NCBI RefSeq assembly: GCF_014930455.1
Contig: NZ_JAAIYO010000007.1
Span: forward strand, 248,001 to 312,000
DNA length: 64,000 bases
Source of the DNA: Corallococcus soli
Lineage (GTDB): Bacteria > Myxococcota > Myxococcia > Myxococcales > Myxococcaceae
Direction: 5' to 3'
The notes beneath the pieces are model-generated. The model was not told the origin of the DNA. It saw only the letters and a program-made list of their open reading frames with translations, and did no database searches. Position numbers and translations under genes: made by a program. The first letter of the stretch is position 1; the number at the start of each line of letters is the position of its first letter. Of this stretch, positions 45,593 to 54,385 are shown piece after piece.

Positions 45593-45676
45593 GTGAGCCT
45601 CTTCATCACCACCACCGCGACCACGACCACCACCGCTTCGGCGGGAGTGGGACCGGTGCGCGTGTCGGTGGTCTGA
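45593..45676 (+). CDS. Threonine-rich leader peptide of the thrS-like gene
   Basis: A 27-residue peptide from GTG to TGA, MSLFITTTATTTTT followed by ASAGVGPVRVSVV. Eight of nine consecutive codons are Thr (ACC/ACG), the signature of attenuation leader peptides that sense charged tRNA-Thr. It sits 111 bp before a ThrRS-like gene. TTGACT at 45557 could be a -35 box that places the transcription start next to the GTG, giving a leaderless peptide; GGGAG lies 13 bases before the GTG. Nothing suggests function as a protein. Confidence 0.75.
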   Translation: MSLFITTTATTTTTASAGVGPVRVSVV

Positions 45677-45725
45677 CGAGCGCACGGTTTCCCGCCCCGC
45701 CGAGTTCCGGCCGGGGCGACCGTGC
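45625..45725 (+). promoter_or_regulatory. Predicted ribosome-mediated attenuator with competing hairpins
   Basis: Three mutually exclusive pairings are visible. 1:2 pairs Thr codons 45625-45631 (GACCACC) with 45667-45673 (GGTGGTC). 2:3 pairs 45656-45661 (GTGCGC) with 45680-45685 (GCGCAC). 3:4 pairs 45682-45688 (GCACGGT) with 45719-45725 (ACCGTGC), enclosing a strong inner stem (CGCCCCG at 45693 with CGGGGCG at 45712). Ribosome stalling on Thr codons would block 1:2, allow 2:3 and prevent 3:4. There is no U-tract, so termination may be Rho-aided or the hairpin may act otherwise. Confidence 0.65.
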
Positions 45726-45738
45726 AAGCACTCACGCC

Positions 45739-45777
45739 CCGTGTCCGGCCCCGGCTCCCCACCCGACCGACACACGG
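45739..45777 (+). promoter_or_regulatory. Hairpin overlapping the thrS-like ribosome site
   Basis: CCGTGT (45739-45744) pairs with ACACGG (45772-45777), whose last bases belong to the GGAG Shine-Dalgarno (45776-45779) before the ATG at 45788. It could hide the ribosome site when the upstream leader is unstructured. Confidence 0.35.
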
Positions 45778-45787
45778 AGACACGACG

Positions 45788-46990
45788 ATGCTCGACGAAC
45801 ATGACCACCGCGCGCTGGGCCAGCGCCTGGACCTCTTCCACCTGCAGGAAGAGGCCCCGGGCATGGTGTTCTGGCACCCGCGCGGACTGATGCTGTACCG
45901 CCTGCTGGAGGAGCACGTCCGCCACCGCATGCGCGACGAGGGCTACCAGGAAGTCCGTACGCCGCAGCTGTTCTCCCAGCCGCTCTGGGAGCAGAGCGGC
46001 CACTGGGAGAACTTCCGCGAGAACATGTTCTGCCTGCCCGAGGGCGACCGGTTCCTGGCCCTCAAGCCGGTGAGCTGCCCGGGCCACATCCACCTCGTGC
46101 AGCGCATGGCGCCCAGCCACCGCGACCTGCCCCTGCGCCTGGGGGAGTTCGGGCTCGTGCACCGCAGCGAGCCCAGCGGCGCGCTGCATGGGCTGTTCCG
46201 CCTGCGCCAGTTCACGCAGGACGACGGCCACATCTTCTGCGCTCCGGAGCAGGTGGAGGCGGAGGTGGTGCGCTACGTGAAGTCGCTCAAGGCGTTCTAC
46301 GCGGGCTTCGGCTTCGACGCCGTGCAGGTGGCCTTCTCCGGGCGCCCGGCCATGCGCGCCGGCAGCGACGCGCTGTGGGACCAGGCGGAGGCGTGGCTCC
46401 AGTCCGCCGCGCGGCAGGCGGGGCTCCAGTTCGAGGAGCAGCCGGGCCAGGGCGCCTTCTACGGGCCCAAGCTGGAGTTCGTGCTCCAGGACCGGCTGGG
46501 CCGCGCGTGGCAGTGCGGGACGATCCAACTGGACCTGGTGCTGCCGGAGCGCTTCGACCTGCACTACGTCGACGCGGCCGGCGCACGCATGCGCCCGGTG
46601 ATGCTTCACCGCGCGCTGTTCGGCAGCCTGGAGCGGTTCATCGGCATCCTGCTGGAGCACCACGGGGGCGCGCTGCCCGCGTGGCTCGCGCCCGAACAGG
46701 TGGTGGTGGCCTCCGTGGGCGCGGGGGCCGCCGCGTACGCGGAGCGGCTGGCGTCACGGTTGAGACAGGCGGGCTGTCGCGCGAGGGCGGACGTGCGGGA
46801 CGAGTCGCTGTCGAAGAAGGTGCTGGGCTCGCACGAGGCCAGCGTGCCCTTCCTCGCGGTGGTGGGTGGCCGCGAGGTGGAGGCGAACAACGTCCGCCTG
46901 CGCCAGCGCGACGGCGCCCAGCGCGACCTGCCCTGGGATGAGGCGGTGTCGTGGCTGTCCGCCGCGTGCCAGCCGGCCGTGGCGGGCTGA
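45788..46990 (+). CDS. thrS: Threonyl-tRNA synthetase-like protein lacking TGS and editing domains
   Basis: 400 residues against about 640 for full ThrRS. The class II catalytic core is present: FWHPRGLMLYR, PVSCPGHIH (zinc Cys), motif 2 with FGLVHRSEPSGALHGLFRLRQFTQDDGHIF, the GAFYGPKLEF and WQCGTIQLDLVLPERF strands, and motif 3 MLHRALFGSLERFIGILLEHH. An anticodon-binding domain follows (VVVASVGAGAAAYAERL). The N-terminal TGS and editing domains are absent, so it cannot remove mischarged Ser itself. It may be a second, stress- or antibiotic-related copy. An upstream Thr-rich leader suggests control by tRNA-Thr charging. Confidence 0.93.
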   Translation: MLDEHDHRALGQRLDLFHLQEEAPGMVFWHPRGLMLYRLLEEHVRHRMRDEGYQEVRTPQLFSQPLWEQSGHWENFRENMFCLPEGDRFLALKPVSCPGHIHLVQRMAPSHRDLPLRLGEFGLVHRSEPSGALHGLFRLRQFTQDDGHIFCAPEQVEAEVVRYVKSLKAFYAGFGFDAVQVAFSGRPAMRAGSDALWDQAEAWLQSAARQAGLQFEEQPGQGAFYGPKLEFVLQDRLGRAWQCGTIQLDLVLPERFDLHYVDAAGARMRPVMLHRALFGSLERFIGILLEHHGGALPAWLAPEQVVVASVGAGAAAYAERLASRLRQAGCRARADVRDESLSKKVLGSHEASVPFLAVVGGREVEANNVRLRQRDGAQRDLPWDEAVSWLSAACQPAVAG

Positions 46991-47013
46991 AGCCCGGCGC
47001 GACGCACGATGAC

Positions 47014-47058
47014 GGGCCCGGTGTTCCCCGCCCCGGTGGGGGATGCCGGGCCCTCTTC
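47014..47058. terminator. Strong terminator hairpin between thrS-like and CBS genes
   Basis: GGGCCCGG (47014-47021) pairs with CCGGGCCC (47046-47053), with an inner TCCCC/GGGGA stem, followed by TCTTC. It lies between convergent genes and may serve both. Confidence 0.7.
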
Positions 47059-47067
47059 ACCAGCGGC

Positions 47068-47487
47068 TCACGAATAGATGCTCAGGTGCTCCAGCAGCTC
47101 CCCGGGGCGGATCAGCTTGCCGGGGATGGAGGCCACGTCGTCCATGCTGAGGATGCCCACCGCGTGGCGGTCCTCGTCCACGACGACCAGCCGGCGCACG
47201 CTCTTCTCCTCCATCAGGAGCTCGCCGGCATCCAGCGTGTCGTCCTTGGAGCAGGTGAAGACGGTGGGCGTCATCGCCTCGCGCACGGGCGTGACGTTGG
47301 GGTCCTTGCCCAGCGCCGTGGAGCGCACGGCGATGTCCCGGTCCGTCAGCATGCCCACGAGCCGGCCGTTCTCCGTGACGGGCAGCGCGCCGATGTAGCA
47401 GGTGCGCATGCGCTCCGCGGCGGTGCGCAGGCACTCATCCGCGTCGATGGTCTCCACGTCCTTGTGCATCAGTTCCGAAATCCGCAT
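47068..47487 (-). CDS. Two-CBS-domain protein
   Basis: 139 residues comprising a tandem CBS (Bateman) module: first repeat with [16 protein letters not shown] and [20 protein letters not shown], second with [21 protein letters not shown] and [20 protein letters not shown]. Such free-standing CBS proteins bind adenine nucleotides and sense energy state. GGAGGTACCG just before the ATG at 47487 is one of the best ribosome sites in the window. It diverges from msrB. Confidence 0.93.
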   Translation of the reverse strand: MRISELMHKDVETIDADECLRTAAERMRTCYIGALPVTENGRLVGMLTDRDIAVRSTALGKDPNVTPVREAMTPTVFTCSKDDTLDAGELLMEEKSVRRLVVVDEDRHAVGILSMDDVASIPGKLIRPGELLEHLSIYS

Positions 47488-47704
47488 CGGTACCTCCTCC
47501 AGAAGGGCGCATCCCCATGCGGAGGTAGAACCCCCATCCCCCCTTGCTTCGTGGCCCGCGCCTTTCCAGGTCCGCACGGTCGTGCGGTGCCCTTCCCGGA
47601 CGGCGGCCCCCCGCCTGCTCCCCTGCTATACGTTGCGACGGGAATCACGCTGGAGCATCCAAGGCCGTGCCCGGGCAGGCGCCCGGAACCGTGGAGGAGG
47701 ACCC

Positions 47705-48127
47705 ATGACGGACAAGCTCAATCTTTCCAATGAAGAGTGGCGCAAGCGCCTCACCCCCGAGGAGTTCGACGTGCTGCGCCGCCACGGCACGGAGTACCCG
47801 GGGACCGGTTGCTTCCTGGGCACCAAGACGCCGGGGATCTACGTATGCGCCGGCTGCAACAACCCGTTGTTCCAGTCCGGGACGAAGTTCGAGTCCGGCA
47901 CCGGCTGGCCGTCCTTCACCCAGGCCCTGACCCCGGACTCGCTCACGGAGATCCGCGACGTGTCCCACGGCATGGTGCGCACCGAGGTGCGCTGCGCCCG
48001 CTGCGACGGCCACCTGGGCCACGTCTTCCCGGATGGCCCGCCGCCCACCGGACTGCGCTACTGCATGAACTCCGTGGCCATGAAACACGTCCCCGAGGGA
48101 AATCCCCTTCCACCCGTCCTCACCTAG
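47705..48127 (+). CDS. msrB: Peptide-methionine (R)-S-oxide reductase
   Basis: 140 residues, full-length MsrB. Zinc-binding CxxC pairs are CAGC and CARC; the catalytic Cys is in RYCMNSVAM near residue 119. GTGWPSF and [11 protein letters not shown] are family signatures. It repairs methionine-R-sulfoxide using thioredoxin. A strong GGAGGAGG precedes the ATG. The 217-bp divergent gap has a TATACG -10-like element near 47627 and a 6-bp CCGGGC/GCCCGG hairpin at 47671-47686 just before the ribosome site. Confidence 0.96.
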   Translation: MTDKLNLSNEEWRKRLTPEEFDVLRRHGTEYPGTGCFLGTKTPGIYVCAGCNNPLFQSGTKFESGTGWPSFTQALTPDSLTEIRDVSHGMVRTEVRCARCDGHLGHVFPDGPPPTGLRYCMNSVAMKHVPEGNPLPPVLT

Positions 48128-48330
48128 GCAACAATCCCTCTCACTCGCGCGCCCCCGGTACCTCCTCCAGGGCTGGGTGCGGAACGTGACCACCCCCCTG
48201 AGATTGCTTCACCACGCCAGTCCTCGCGCGGCGTGCGAGCAGCTCGGGTGACTGGAGCAAGCAACCCGTCCCGGGCGGCGAACTCCAGCAAGCGAGGCAC
48301 GAAGCACTTTCCCTCCGAAGGTGGAACGCG

Positions 48331-50211
48331 ATGAGATGGCAATGGACGTGGTTGCTGGCGGCGATGACCCTCGGGTTGGCCTTGAGCGGGGGAGCCTTCG
48401 CCGCGCCGCCAGCCGAAGCTTCACCGCCCGCGATCACCACATGGATCTACCGGAACAAACTGGTCCTGCCCTGGGAGGACTACACCTGGGCGAAGGAACA
48501 CTCCCTGCGCAACACCAGTCCCGTGGCCTCGGGCACCTACTCCATCTCCGTGAAGATGGGCCCGTGGGAAGCCCTCTACTTCGCCCACCCGGAGCTGACC
48601 ATCGCGGCCGGCGACACGCTGGTGCTGAAGGTGAACGGGGGCAGGACCGGCGGTAACGCCGCGCTGCGCGTGCGCGCCGTCATCGGGACGCAGCAGCCGG
48701 TGGGCGTCCCCCTGGGCCCCACTTGCATGGGCGGGGCCATCCCGGCCAACAAGTGGACGACCTGCCGCGTGCCCCTGTCGAGCCTGGTGCCTGCCGGTTC
48801 GACCCGCATCACGGGGCTCTGGATCCAGGAGGACCGCGGCAAGGGCCTGCCGACGCTCTACTTCGACGACATTGGCGTGGAGGCCGCGTCCACGCCGCCT
48901 CCGCCGGTGGTGAGCGTCGCCGTCAGCCCGACGGACGTCATCCTGGTCCCCGGGGGAACCCAGGCCTTCAGCGCCACCGTGACGGGGACGCCCAACACGG
49001 CGGTGACCTGGTCCGTGCCGCAGGGCCCGGCGGGAGGGACGGTCAGCGCCACCGGCGTCTACACGGCGCCAGCGACGCCGGGCACCTTCAACGTGGTGGC
49101 CACCAGCAATGAGGACCCCCGGCAGAAGGCCACGGCCTTCGTGGTGGTGCAGGCGCCCACCAGCCAGGGCAAGTGGGTGTCGGGCTATTACACGGGCTGG
49201 AACGCGGATGAGTACCCGCCGGAGAAGGTGGACTTCACCGCGATGACGCACATCTTCGTGGGCCGGGCCATCCCCCGGGCGGATGGGACGCTCAGCACCC
49301 AGTTCGACAACGACGAAGGCCCCGCCATCGCGCGGCTCCTGTCGCAGCGCGCTCACGCGGCGGGGCGCAAGGCCGTCATCATGGTGGGCGGCTCCGGCGA
49401 ACACGACGGCTGGGTGGGCGCGGCCTCCGACGCGAACCGGGCGGCCTTCGTCAGCAACCTGCTCAAGGCCGTGGACGACTTCGGCTACGACGGGCTGGAC
49501 ATCGACTGGGAGCCGGTGGAGGTCGCGGACCGGCCGCAGCTGCTGGCGCTGGTGCGGGCGCTGCGCGCGGCGCGACCGAACATGCTGCTGACCTTCCCCA
49601 TCCATTGGATCAACACCAACTTCCCCGAGGATGCGGACCCCTGGTACGCGCAGCTCGCGCCCTCATTGGACCAGGTCAATGTCATGACCTACGAGATGAT
49701 CGGCCCATGGGACGGGTGGCAGTCCTGGCACACCTCCGCGCTCACGGGAGAGGCGGGCATGCGCCCCACGTCCGTGTCCTCCAGCCTGGCGGCGTGGGTG
49801 CAAGCGGGCATCCCGAAGGAGAAGCTGGGCATCGGCATCCCGTTCTACGGGCTGGCCTGGCGCAACATCACCGGCCCCTACCAACCCTTCACGGACTGGT
49901 CCGACTACGTGGGGGGGGACAACTCCTTCACCTACAAGAAGATCCTCGGCTATGCCCCGCAGGGCACCTACCACTGGGACCCGCAGGCCCAGTCCAGCTA
50001 CCTCACCTTCGCGCGCGGAAGCGAAGTGGAGGACGGGACGGTGAGGTGGATCTCCTATGACGGCCCGCAGGCCATCGCGGCCAAGGGCGCCTTCGTGAAG
50101 GAGCAGGGCTACGGCGGCGCCATCATCTGGACCGTGAACCAGGGCTGCACCGACCCCGTGACGGGCGCCAACCCGCTGCTGGACGCGGTGAAGGGCGCCT
50201 TCCTCCAGTAG
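48331..50211 (+). CDS. Secreted GH18 chitinase-like glycoside hydrolase
   Basis: 626 residues. Signal peptide ends near AFAAPP. Residues about 30-190 form a beta-rich, probably carbohydrate-binding domain. About 195-275 is an Ig-like (Big-type) domain with VSVAVSPTDVILVPGGTQAF. The GH18 barrel (about 283-626) starts with WVSGYYTGWNADEYPPEKVDF and has the catalytic DGLDIDWE with acid Glu394, then QVNVMTYEM and a final GGAIIWTVNQGC. It should cleave chitin or peptidoglycan-like glycans of prey. The start Met is directly followed by the signal peptide. The 200-bp upstream gap shows no clear promoter. Confidence 0.93.
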   Translation: MRWQWTWLLAAMTLGLALSGGAFAAPPAEASPPAITTWIYRNKLVLPWEDYTWAKEHSLRNTSPVASGTYSISVKMGPWEALYFAHPELTIAAGDTLVLKVNGGRTGGNAALRVRAVIGTQQPVGVPLGPTCMGGAIPANKWTTCRVPLSSLVPAGSTRITGLWIQEDRGKGLPTLYFDDIGVEAASTPPPPVVSVAVSPTDVILVPGGTQAFSATVTGTPNTAVTWSVPQGPAGGTVSATGVYTAPATPGTFNVVATSNEDPRQKATAFVVVQAPTSQGKWVSGYYTGWNADEYPPEKVDFTAMTHIFVGRAIPRADGTLSTQFDNDEGPAIARLLSQRAHAAGRKAVIMVGGSGEHDGWVGAASDANRAAFVSNLLKAVDDFGYDGLDIDWEPVEVADRPQLLALVRALRAARPNMLLTFPIHWINTNFPEDADPWYAQLAPSLDQVNVMTYEMIGPWDGWQSWHTSALTGEAGMRPTSVSSSLAAWVQAGIPKEKLGIGIPFYGLAWRNITGPYQPFTDWSDYVGGDNSFTYKKILGYAPQGTYHWDPQAQSSYLTFARGSEVEDGTVRWISYDGPQAIAAKGAFVKEQGYGGAIIWTVNQGCTDPVTGANPLLDAVKGAFLQ

Positions 50212-50219
50212 CGAAGGAA

Positions 50220-50233
50220 GGCCCCTCCGGGCC
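50220..50233. terminator. Small hairpin between convergent GH18 and purL genes
   Basis: GGCCC-CTCC-GGGCC forms a 5-bp stem in the 27-bp gap between the two stops. It is short and has no T-tract; a weak bidirectional terminator candidate. Confidence 0.3.
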
Positions 50234-50238
50234 CCGCG

Positions 50239-53200
50239 TCACCCCAGGGTGGCGCGGGCGTTGCGGAACATGCGCATCCAGGGGCCGTCCTCGCCCCACT
50301 CCGTCGGGGCCCACGAGTGCTGCACGGTGCGGTGCACGCGCTCCGGGTGCGGCATGGTGACGGTGAAGCGCCCGTCCTTCGTGGTGAGCCCCGCGATGCC
50401 CAGCGGCGAGCCGTTGGGGTTGGCCGGGTACTTCGCGGCCACCTGCCCCCGGTTGTCCACCCAGCGCGTCGTCACCAGCCCGGAGCCATCCACGCGCGCG
50501 GCCTCCTCCGCGCTGGAGAACTCCGCGCGCCCCTCGCCGTGCGACGCGACGATGAGCATCCGGCTGCCCTCCATGCCCTTGTAGAAGAGCGACGGGGACG
50601 GGGCCACCTGCACCGTGCTCAGCCGGGCCTCGAACTGTTCGGACGCGTTGCGCACGAAGCGCGGCCACGCGTCCGCGCCGGGGATGAGCTCCCGCAGCTG
50701 CGCGAACATCTGGCAGCCGTTGCACACGCCCAGGCCGAAGCTGTCCGGCCGCGCGAAGAACTGGGAGAAGGCGTCGCGCGTGCGCGGGTTGAAGAGGATG
50801 GACTTCGCCCAGCCGCCGCCCGCGCCCAGCACGTCGCCGTAGCTGAAGCCGCCGCACGCCAGGATGCCGCTGAAGTCCTCCAGCGACACGCGGCCCGCCA
50901 GCAGGTCGCTCATGTGCACGTCCACCGCGGTGAAGCCCGCGCGGGTGAACGCCGCCGCCATCTCCTGCTGGCTGTTGACGCCCTGCTCGCGCAGGACGGC
51001 CACGCGGGGCCGGGCGCCCCTGGCGATGAACGGCGCCGCCACGTCCACCGTCGGGTCGAACGTGAGCACCGGCGACAGGCCCGGGTCCTCCGGGTCGCAC
51101 TTCGCCGCGTACTCCTCCTCCGCGCAGGTGGGGTTGTCGCGCAGCTTCTGCATCTCGTAGCTGACGCGCGACCAGGTGCGCTTGAGCGCCACGGTGTTCT
51201 CGGCGAGCAGCACCCGCGTCCCCTGCCGCACGCGCACCACCTGCGCCTGCGTGGGCCGGCCCAGCTCCTGGACGTGCGCGCCCAGGCCGTGCCGGGCGAG
51301 GACTTCCCGCACCGTCGCCACGTCGCCCGCGCGCACCTGCACCACCGCGCCCAGCTCCTCGTTGAAGAGGGCCGCCACGGCGTCGCCGCCCAGCGCCGCC
51401 ACGTCCACGTCCACGCCGCAGTGGCCCGCGAAGGCCATCTCCGCGAGCGTGGCGAAGAGCCCGCCGTCGGAGCGGTCGTGGTAGGCGAGCAGCAGGCCCG
51501 CCGCCTGGAGCTCCTGCACCCCGGCGAAGAAGCCCTTGAGCCGGGCCGGGTCGTCCACATCCGGGCACTCCGGGCCCACCTGCTGGTGGACCTGCGCCAG
51601 CACGGACGCGCCCAGGCGCTGCCGGCCCGCCGCCACGTCCACCAGGAGCAGCCGCGTGTCCTCTCCCACGTCCACCAGCTGCGGCGTGAGCGCGCGGCGC
51701 GCGTCCAGCACCGGCGCGAACGCGGTGATGACGAGCGACAGGGGCGACGTCACCGCCTTCTTCGCGCCGTCCTCCTGCCACTGCGTGCGCATGGACATGG
51801 AGTCCTTGCCCACGGGGATGGCGATGCCCAGCGCGGGGCACAGCTCCATGCCCACCGCGTGCACCGCCGCGTAGAGGTTCGCGTCCTCGCCGGGGCTGCC
51901 CGCCGCCGCCATCCAGTTGGCGGACAGCTTCACGTCCGACAGTTTGTCGATGCGCGCCGCCGCCAGGTTCGTCAGCGCCTCGCCCACCGCCATGCGCGCG
52001 GAGGCCGCCGCGTCGATGAGCGCCAGCGGCGTGCGCTCGCCCAGCGCCATGGCCTCGCCGGTGGTGGACAGGATGGAGGACAGCGTCACCGCGCAGTCGG
52101 CCACCGGCACCTGCCAGGGGCCCACCATCTGGTCGCGCGCGGTGAGGCCTCCCACGGTGCGGTCACCAATGGTGATGAGGAACGACTTGTCCGCCACCGT
52201 CGGGTGCGACAGCACCGCGTGCGCCAGGGCCTTGCAGTCCTGGGGCAAGGAGAGCGGCGCGTGCTTCAGCGGCCGGGACACGCCCTCGCGGTGCATGCGC
52301 GGCGCCTTGCCGAAGAGCACGTCCATGGGCAGCGCGATGGGCGTGTCCCCCAGCTCGCGGTCGGTGAGCGTGAGCACCTCTTCCTGCGTGGCCTCGCCCA
52401 GCACCGCGAAGGGGGCGCGCTCGCGCTCGCACAGGGCCTGGAAGCGCGGCAGGTCCTCCGGCGCCACGCCCAGCACGTAGCGCTCCTGCGCCTCGTTGCA
52501 CCAGATCTCCACCGGGGACATGCCCGGCTCATCGTTGGGCACCTCGCGCAGCTCCAGCCGGCCGCCCAGGCCGTTGTCGTGCGCCAGCTCCGGCAGCGCG
52601 TTGGACAGGCCGCCCGCGCCCACGTCGTGGATGGAGCGCACGGGGTTCGCATCCCCCAGCATCCAGCACTGGTCGATGACCTCCTGACAGCGGCGCTCCA
52701 TCTCCGCGTTGTCACGCTGCACGGAGGCGAAGTCCAGGTCCGCCGCGCTCGCGCCCTGCGCCATGGAGGACGCCGCGCCGCCGCCCAGGCCAATCAGCAT
52801 CGCGGGGCCGCCCAGGACGATGAGCTTGTCCCCCGCGCGCAGCAGGGCCTTCTTCACGTGGCCCGCGCGGATGTTGCCCATGCCGCCCGCCAGCATGATG
52901 GGCTTGTGGTAGCCGCGCACCTCCACGCCGGTGGGCGTGGGGACGTGCTGTTCGAAGCTGCGGAAGTAGCCGCACAGGTTGGGCCGGCCGAACTCGTTGT
53001 TGAACGCGGCGCCGCCCAGCGGGCCATCCAGCATGATGTCCAGCGCGGACACGATGCGCTCCGGCTTGCCGTACGGCACCTCCCACGGCTGCGTGTAGCC
53101 CGGGATGCGCAGGTGGCTGACGGAGAAGCCGGTGAGCCCCGCCTTCGGCTTCGCGCCGCGCCCGGTGGCGCCCTCGTCGCGAATCTCACCGCCCGCGCCC

Positions 53201-54135
53201 GTGGCCGCGCCCGGGTACGGGGAGATGGCGGTGGGGTGGTTGTGCGTCTCCACCTTCATCATGATGTGGGCGGGCTCGCGCACGGCGCCCCACTCGCGCG
53301 CCTCGCCCTGCGGGAAGAAGCGCTCCACCTCGAAGCCCTCGATGACGGCGGAGTTGTCCTTGTACGCGGACAGCACGCCGCCGGGGCTCGCGGCGAAGGT
53401 GTTCTTGATGGCCTGGAAGAGCGAGCGCTCGCGCGGTGCGCCATCCAGCGTCCACGACGCGTTGAAGATTTTATGGCGGCAGTGCTCGCTGTTGGCCTGC
53501 GCGAACATCATCAGCTCGACGTCCGTGGGGTTGCGCTTCAGCGCCGTGAAGCGCTCCACCAGGTAGTCGATTTCATCCTCCGCCAGCGCCAGGCCCAGCT
53601 CGCCGTTGGCCAGCGCCAGCGCGGCCCGTCCTCCGCCCAGCACGTCCACGCGCGTGAGCGGCCGGGGCGCGTGCGTCTGGAAGAGCACCGCCGCGTCCTC
53701 CATCCGGGAGAGCACCGCCTGCGTCATCCGGTCGTGGAGCACCGCCTCCACGCCCTGGGCCTCCTCGGCCTCCAGGGCCCGTCCGCCAGGGCCGGTGAGG
53801 AAGAACGCGACGCCGCGCTCCATGCGCCGCACCTGGGAGAGGCCGCAGTGGTGCGCGATGTCCGTGCCCTTCGTGGACCAGGGCGACACCGTGCCCGGAC
53901 GCGGCACCACGAGCAGCAGCGTGCCCGTGCGCTCGCGCTTCGCCGCGCGGGGGCCGTACTCCAGCAGCCGCCCCAGCCGCTCCGCCTCCGCGTCCGTCAG
54001 CGGCGCGGAGGTGTCCGCGAAGTGCACGTACTCCGAATAGAGGGTGGCCACCGTGGGCACCCGCTCGCGACAACGGACGAGCAGCTTGGCGAGCCGGAAT
54101 TCGGAGAGGGCCGGAGCCCCGCGCAGCGTGAGCAT
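50239..54135 (-). CDS. purL: Phosphoribosylformylglycinamidine synthase, single-chain large form
   Basis: 1298 residues, the large single-polypeptide PurL. It contains the N-terminal linker, two AIRS-like halves with [15 protein letters not shown] and [23 protein letters not shown], and a C-terminal glutamine amidotransferase domain with nucleophile Cys1138 in GVCNGCQM and the His of PHPERV. It converts FGAR to FGAM with glutamine and ATP in purine synthesis. The start at 54135 matches the conserved N-terminus ([17 protein letters not shown]). It is divergent from the second M4 protease gene. Confidence 0.97.
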   Translation of the reverse strand: MLTLRGAPALSEFRLAKLLVRCRERVPTVATLYSEYVHFADTSAPLTDAEAERLGRLLEYGPRAAKRERTGTLLLVVPRPGTVSPWSTKGTDIAHHCGLSQVRRMERGVAFFLTGPGGRALEAEEAQGVEAVLHDRMTQAVLSRMEDAAVLFQTHAPRPLTRVDVLGGGRAALALANGELGLALAEDEIDYLVERFTALKRNPTDVELMMFAQANSEHCRHKIFNASWTLDGAPRERSLFQAIKNTFAASPGGVLSAYKDNSAVIEGFEVERFFPQGEAREWGAVREPAHIMMKVETHNHPTAISPYPGAATGAGGEIRDEGATGRGAKPKAGLTGFSVSHLRIPGYTQPWEVPYGKPERIVSALDIMLDGPLGGAAFNNEFGRPNLCGYFRSFEQHVPTPTGVEVRGYHKPIMLAGGMGNIRAGHVKKALLRAGDKLIVLGGPAMLIGLGGGAASSMAQGASAADLDFASVQRDNAEMERRCQEVIDQCWMLGDANPVRSIHDVGAGGLSNALPELAHDNGLGGRLELREVPNDEPGMSPVEIWCNEAQERYVLGVAPEDLPRFQALCERERAPFAVLGEATQEEVLTLTDRELGDTPIALPMDVLFGKAPRMHREGVSRPLKHAPLSLPQDCKALAHAVLSHPTVADKSFLITIGDRTVGGLTARDQMVGPWQVPVADCAVTLSSILSTTGEAMALGERTPLALIDAAASARMAVGEALTNLAAARIDKLSDVKLSANWMAAAGSPGEDANLYAAVHAVGMELCPALGIAIPVGKDSMSMRTQWQEDGAKKAVTSPLSLVITAFAPVLDARRALTPQLVDVGEDTRLLLVDVAAGRQRLGASVLAQVHQQVGPECPDVDDPARLKGFFAGVQELQAAGLLLAYHDRSDGGLFATLAEMAFAGHCGVDVDVAALGGDAVAALFNEELGAVVQVRAGDVATVREVLARHGLGAHVQELGRPTQAQVVRVRQGTRVLLAENTVALKRTWSRVSYEMQKLRDNPTCAEEEYAAKCDPEDPGLSPVLTFDPTVDVAAPFIARGARPRVAVLREQGVNSQQEMAAAFTRAGFTAVDVHMSDLLAGRVSLEDFSGILACGGFSYGDVLGAGGGWAKSILFNPRTRDAFSQFFARPDSFGLGVCNGCQMFAQLRELIPGADAWPRFVRNASEQFEARLSTVQVAPSPSLFYKGMEGSRMLIVASHGEGRAEFSSAEEAARVDGSGLVTTRWVDNRGQVAAKYPANPNGSPLGIAGLTTKDGRFTVTMPHPERVHRTVQHSWAPTEWGEDGPWMRMFRNARATLG

Positions 54136-54312
54136 GGAGGACCTTGCGAACGGGTGACGGGAGGTAACAGCGGGGCCGTCCTTATCATCGCGCCCCGCGT
54201 CACAACGCCCGGACTTCGCGGCCGGATGGCTGCCCCCCGTCCAGGTGGGTGCACCGCCTCCGACGTGGGCCTGGGTGATCCGTCCATGGACTCCATGTCT
54301 TCTGAGACCTCT

Positions 54313-54325
54313 ACTGACAGTCAGT
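54313..54325 (+). promoter_or_regulatory. 13-bp inverted repeat upstream of the second M4 protease
   Basis: ACTGAC-A-GTCAGT is a perfect 6-bp inverted repeat with a single central base, 61 bp before the protease ATG in the purL-protease divergent gap. It could be an operator for a dimeric regulator. The rest of the 250-bp gap shows no clear promoter boxes. Confidence 0.35.
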
Positions 54326-54385
54326 GACCCGTGCTTTCCTTGGAAGGCTTTGAAGCAGGGCTTCGTCTTCAACGGGGGTAGATCC

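Noticed and set aside
45586-45804. His-rich frame (LHHHHRDHDHHRF) starting at TTG over the same region as the Thr-rich leader
   Set aside because: It could mimic a his-operon leader, and GGGAG is better spaced for it, but it starts with TTG, runs on without a nearby stop into Pro/Arg-rich sequence, and the downstream gene is thrS-like, which matches the Thr frame.
50317-54327. 1336-codon rightward frame opposite purL
   Set aside because: Composition (His/Arg/Gln/Val repeats) is that of an antisense shadow; purL is unambiguous.
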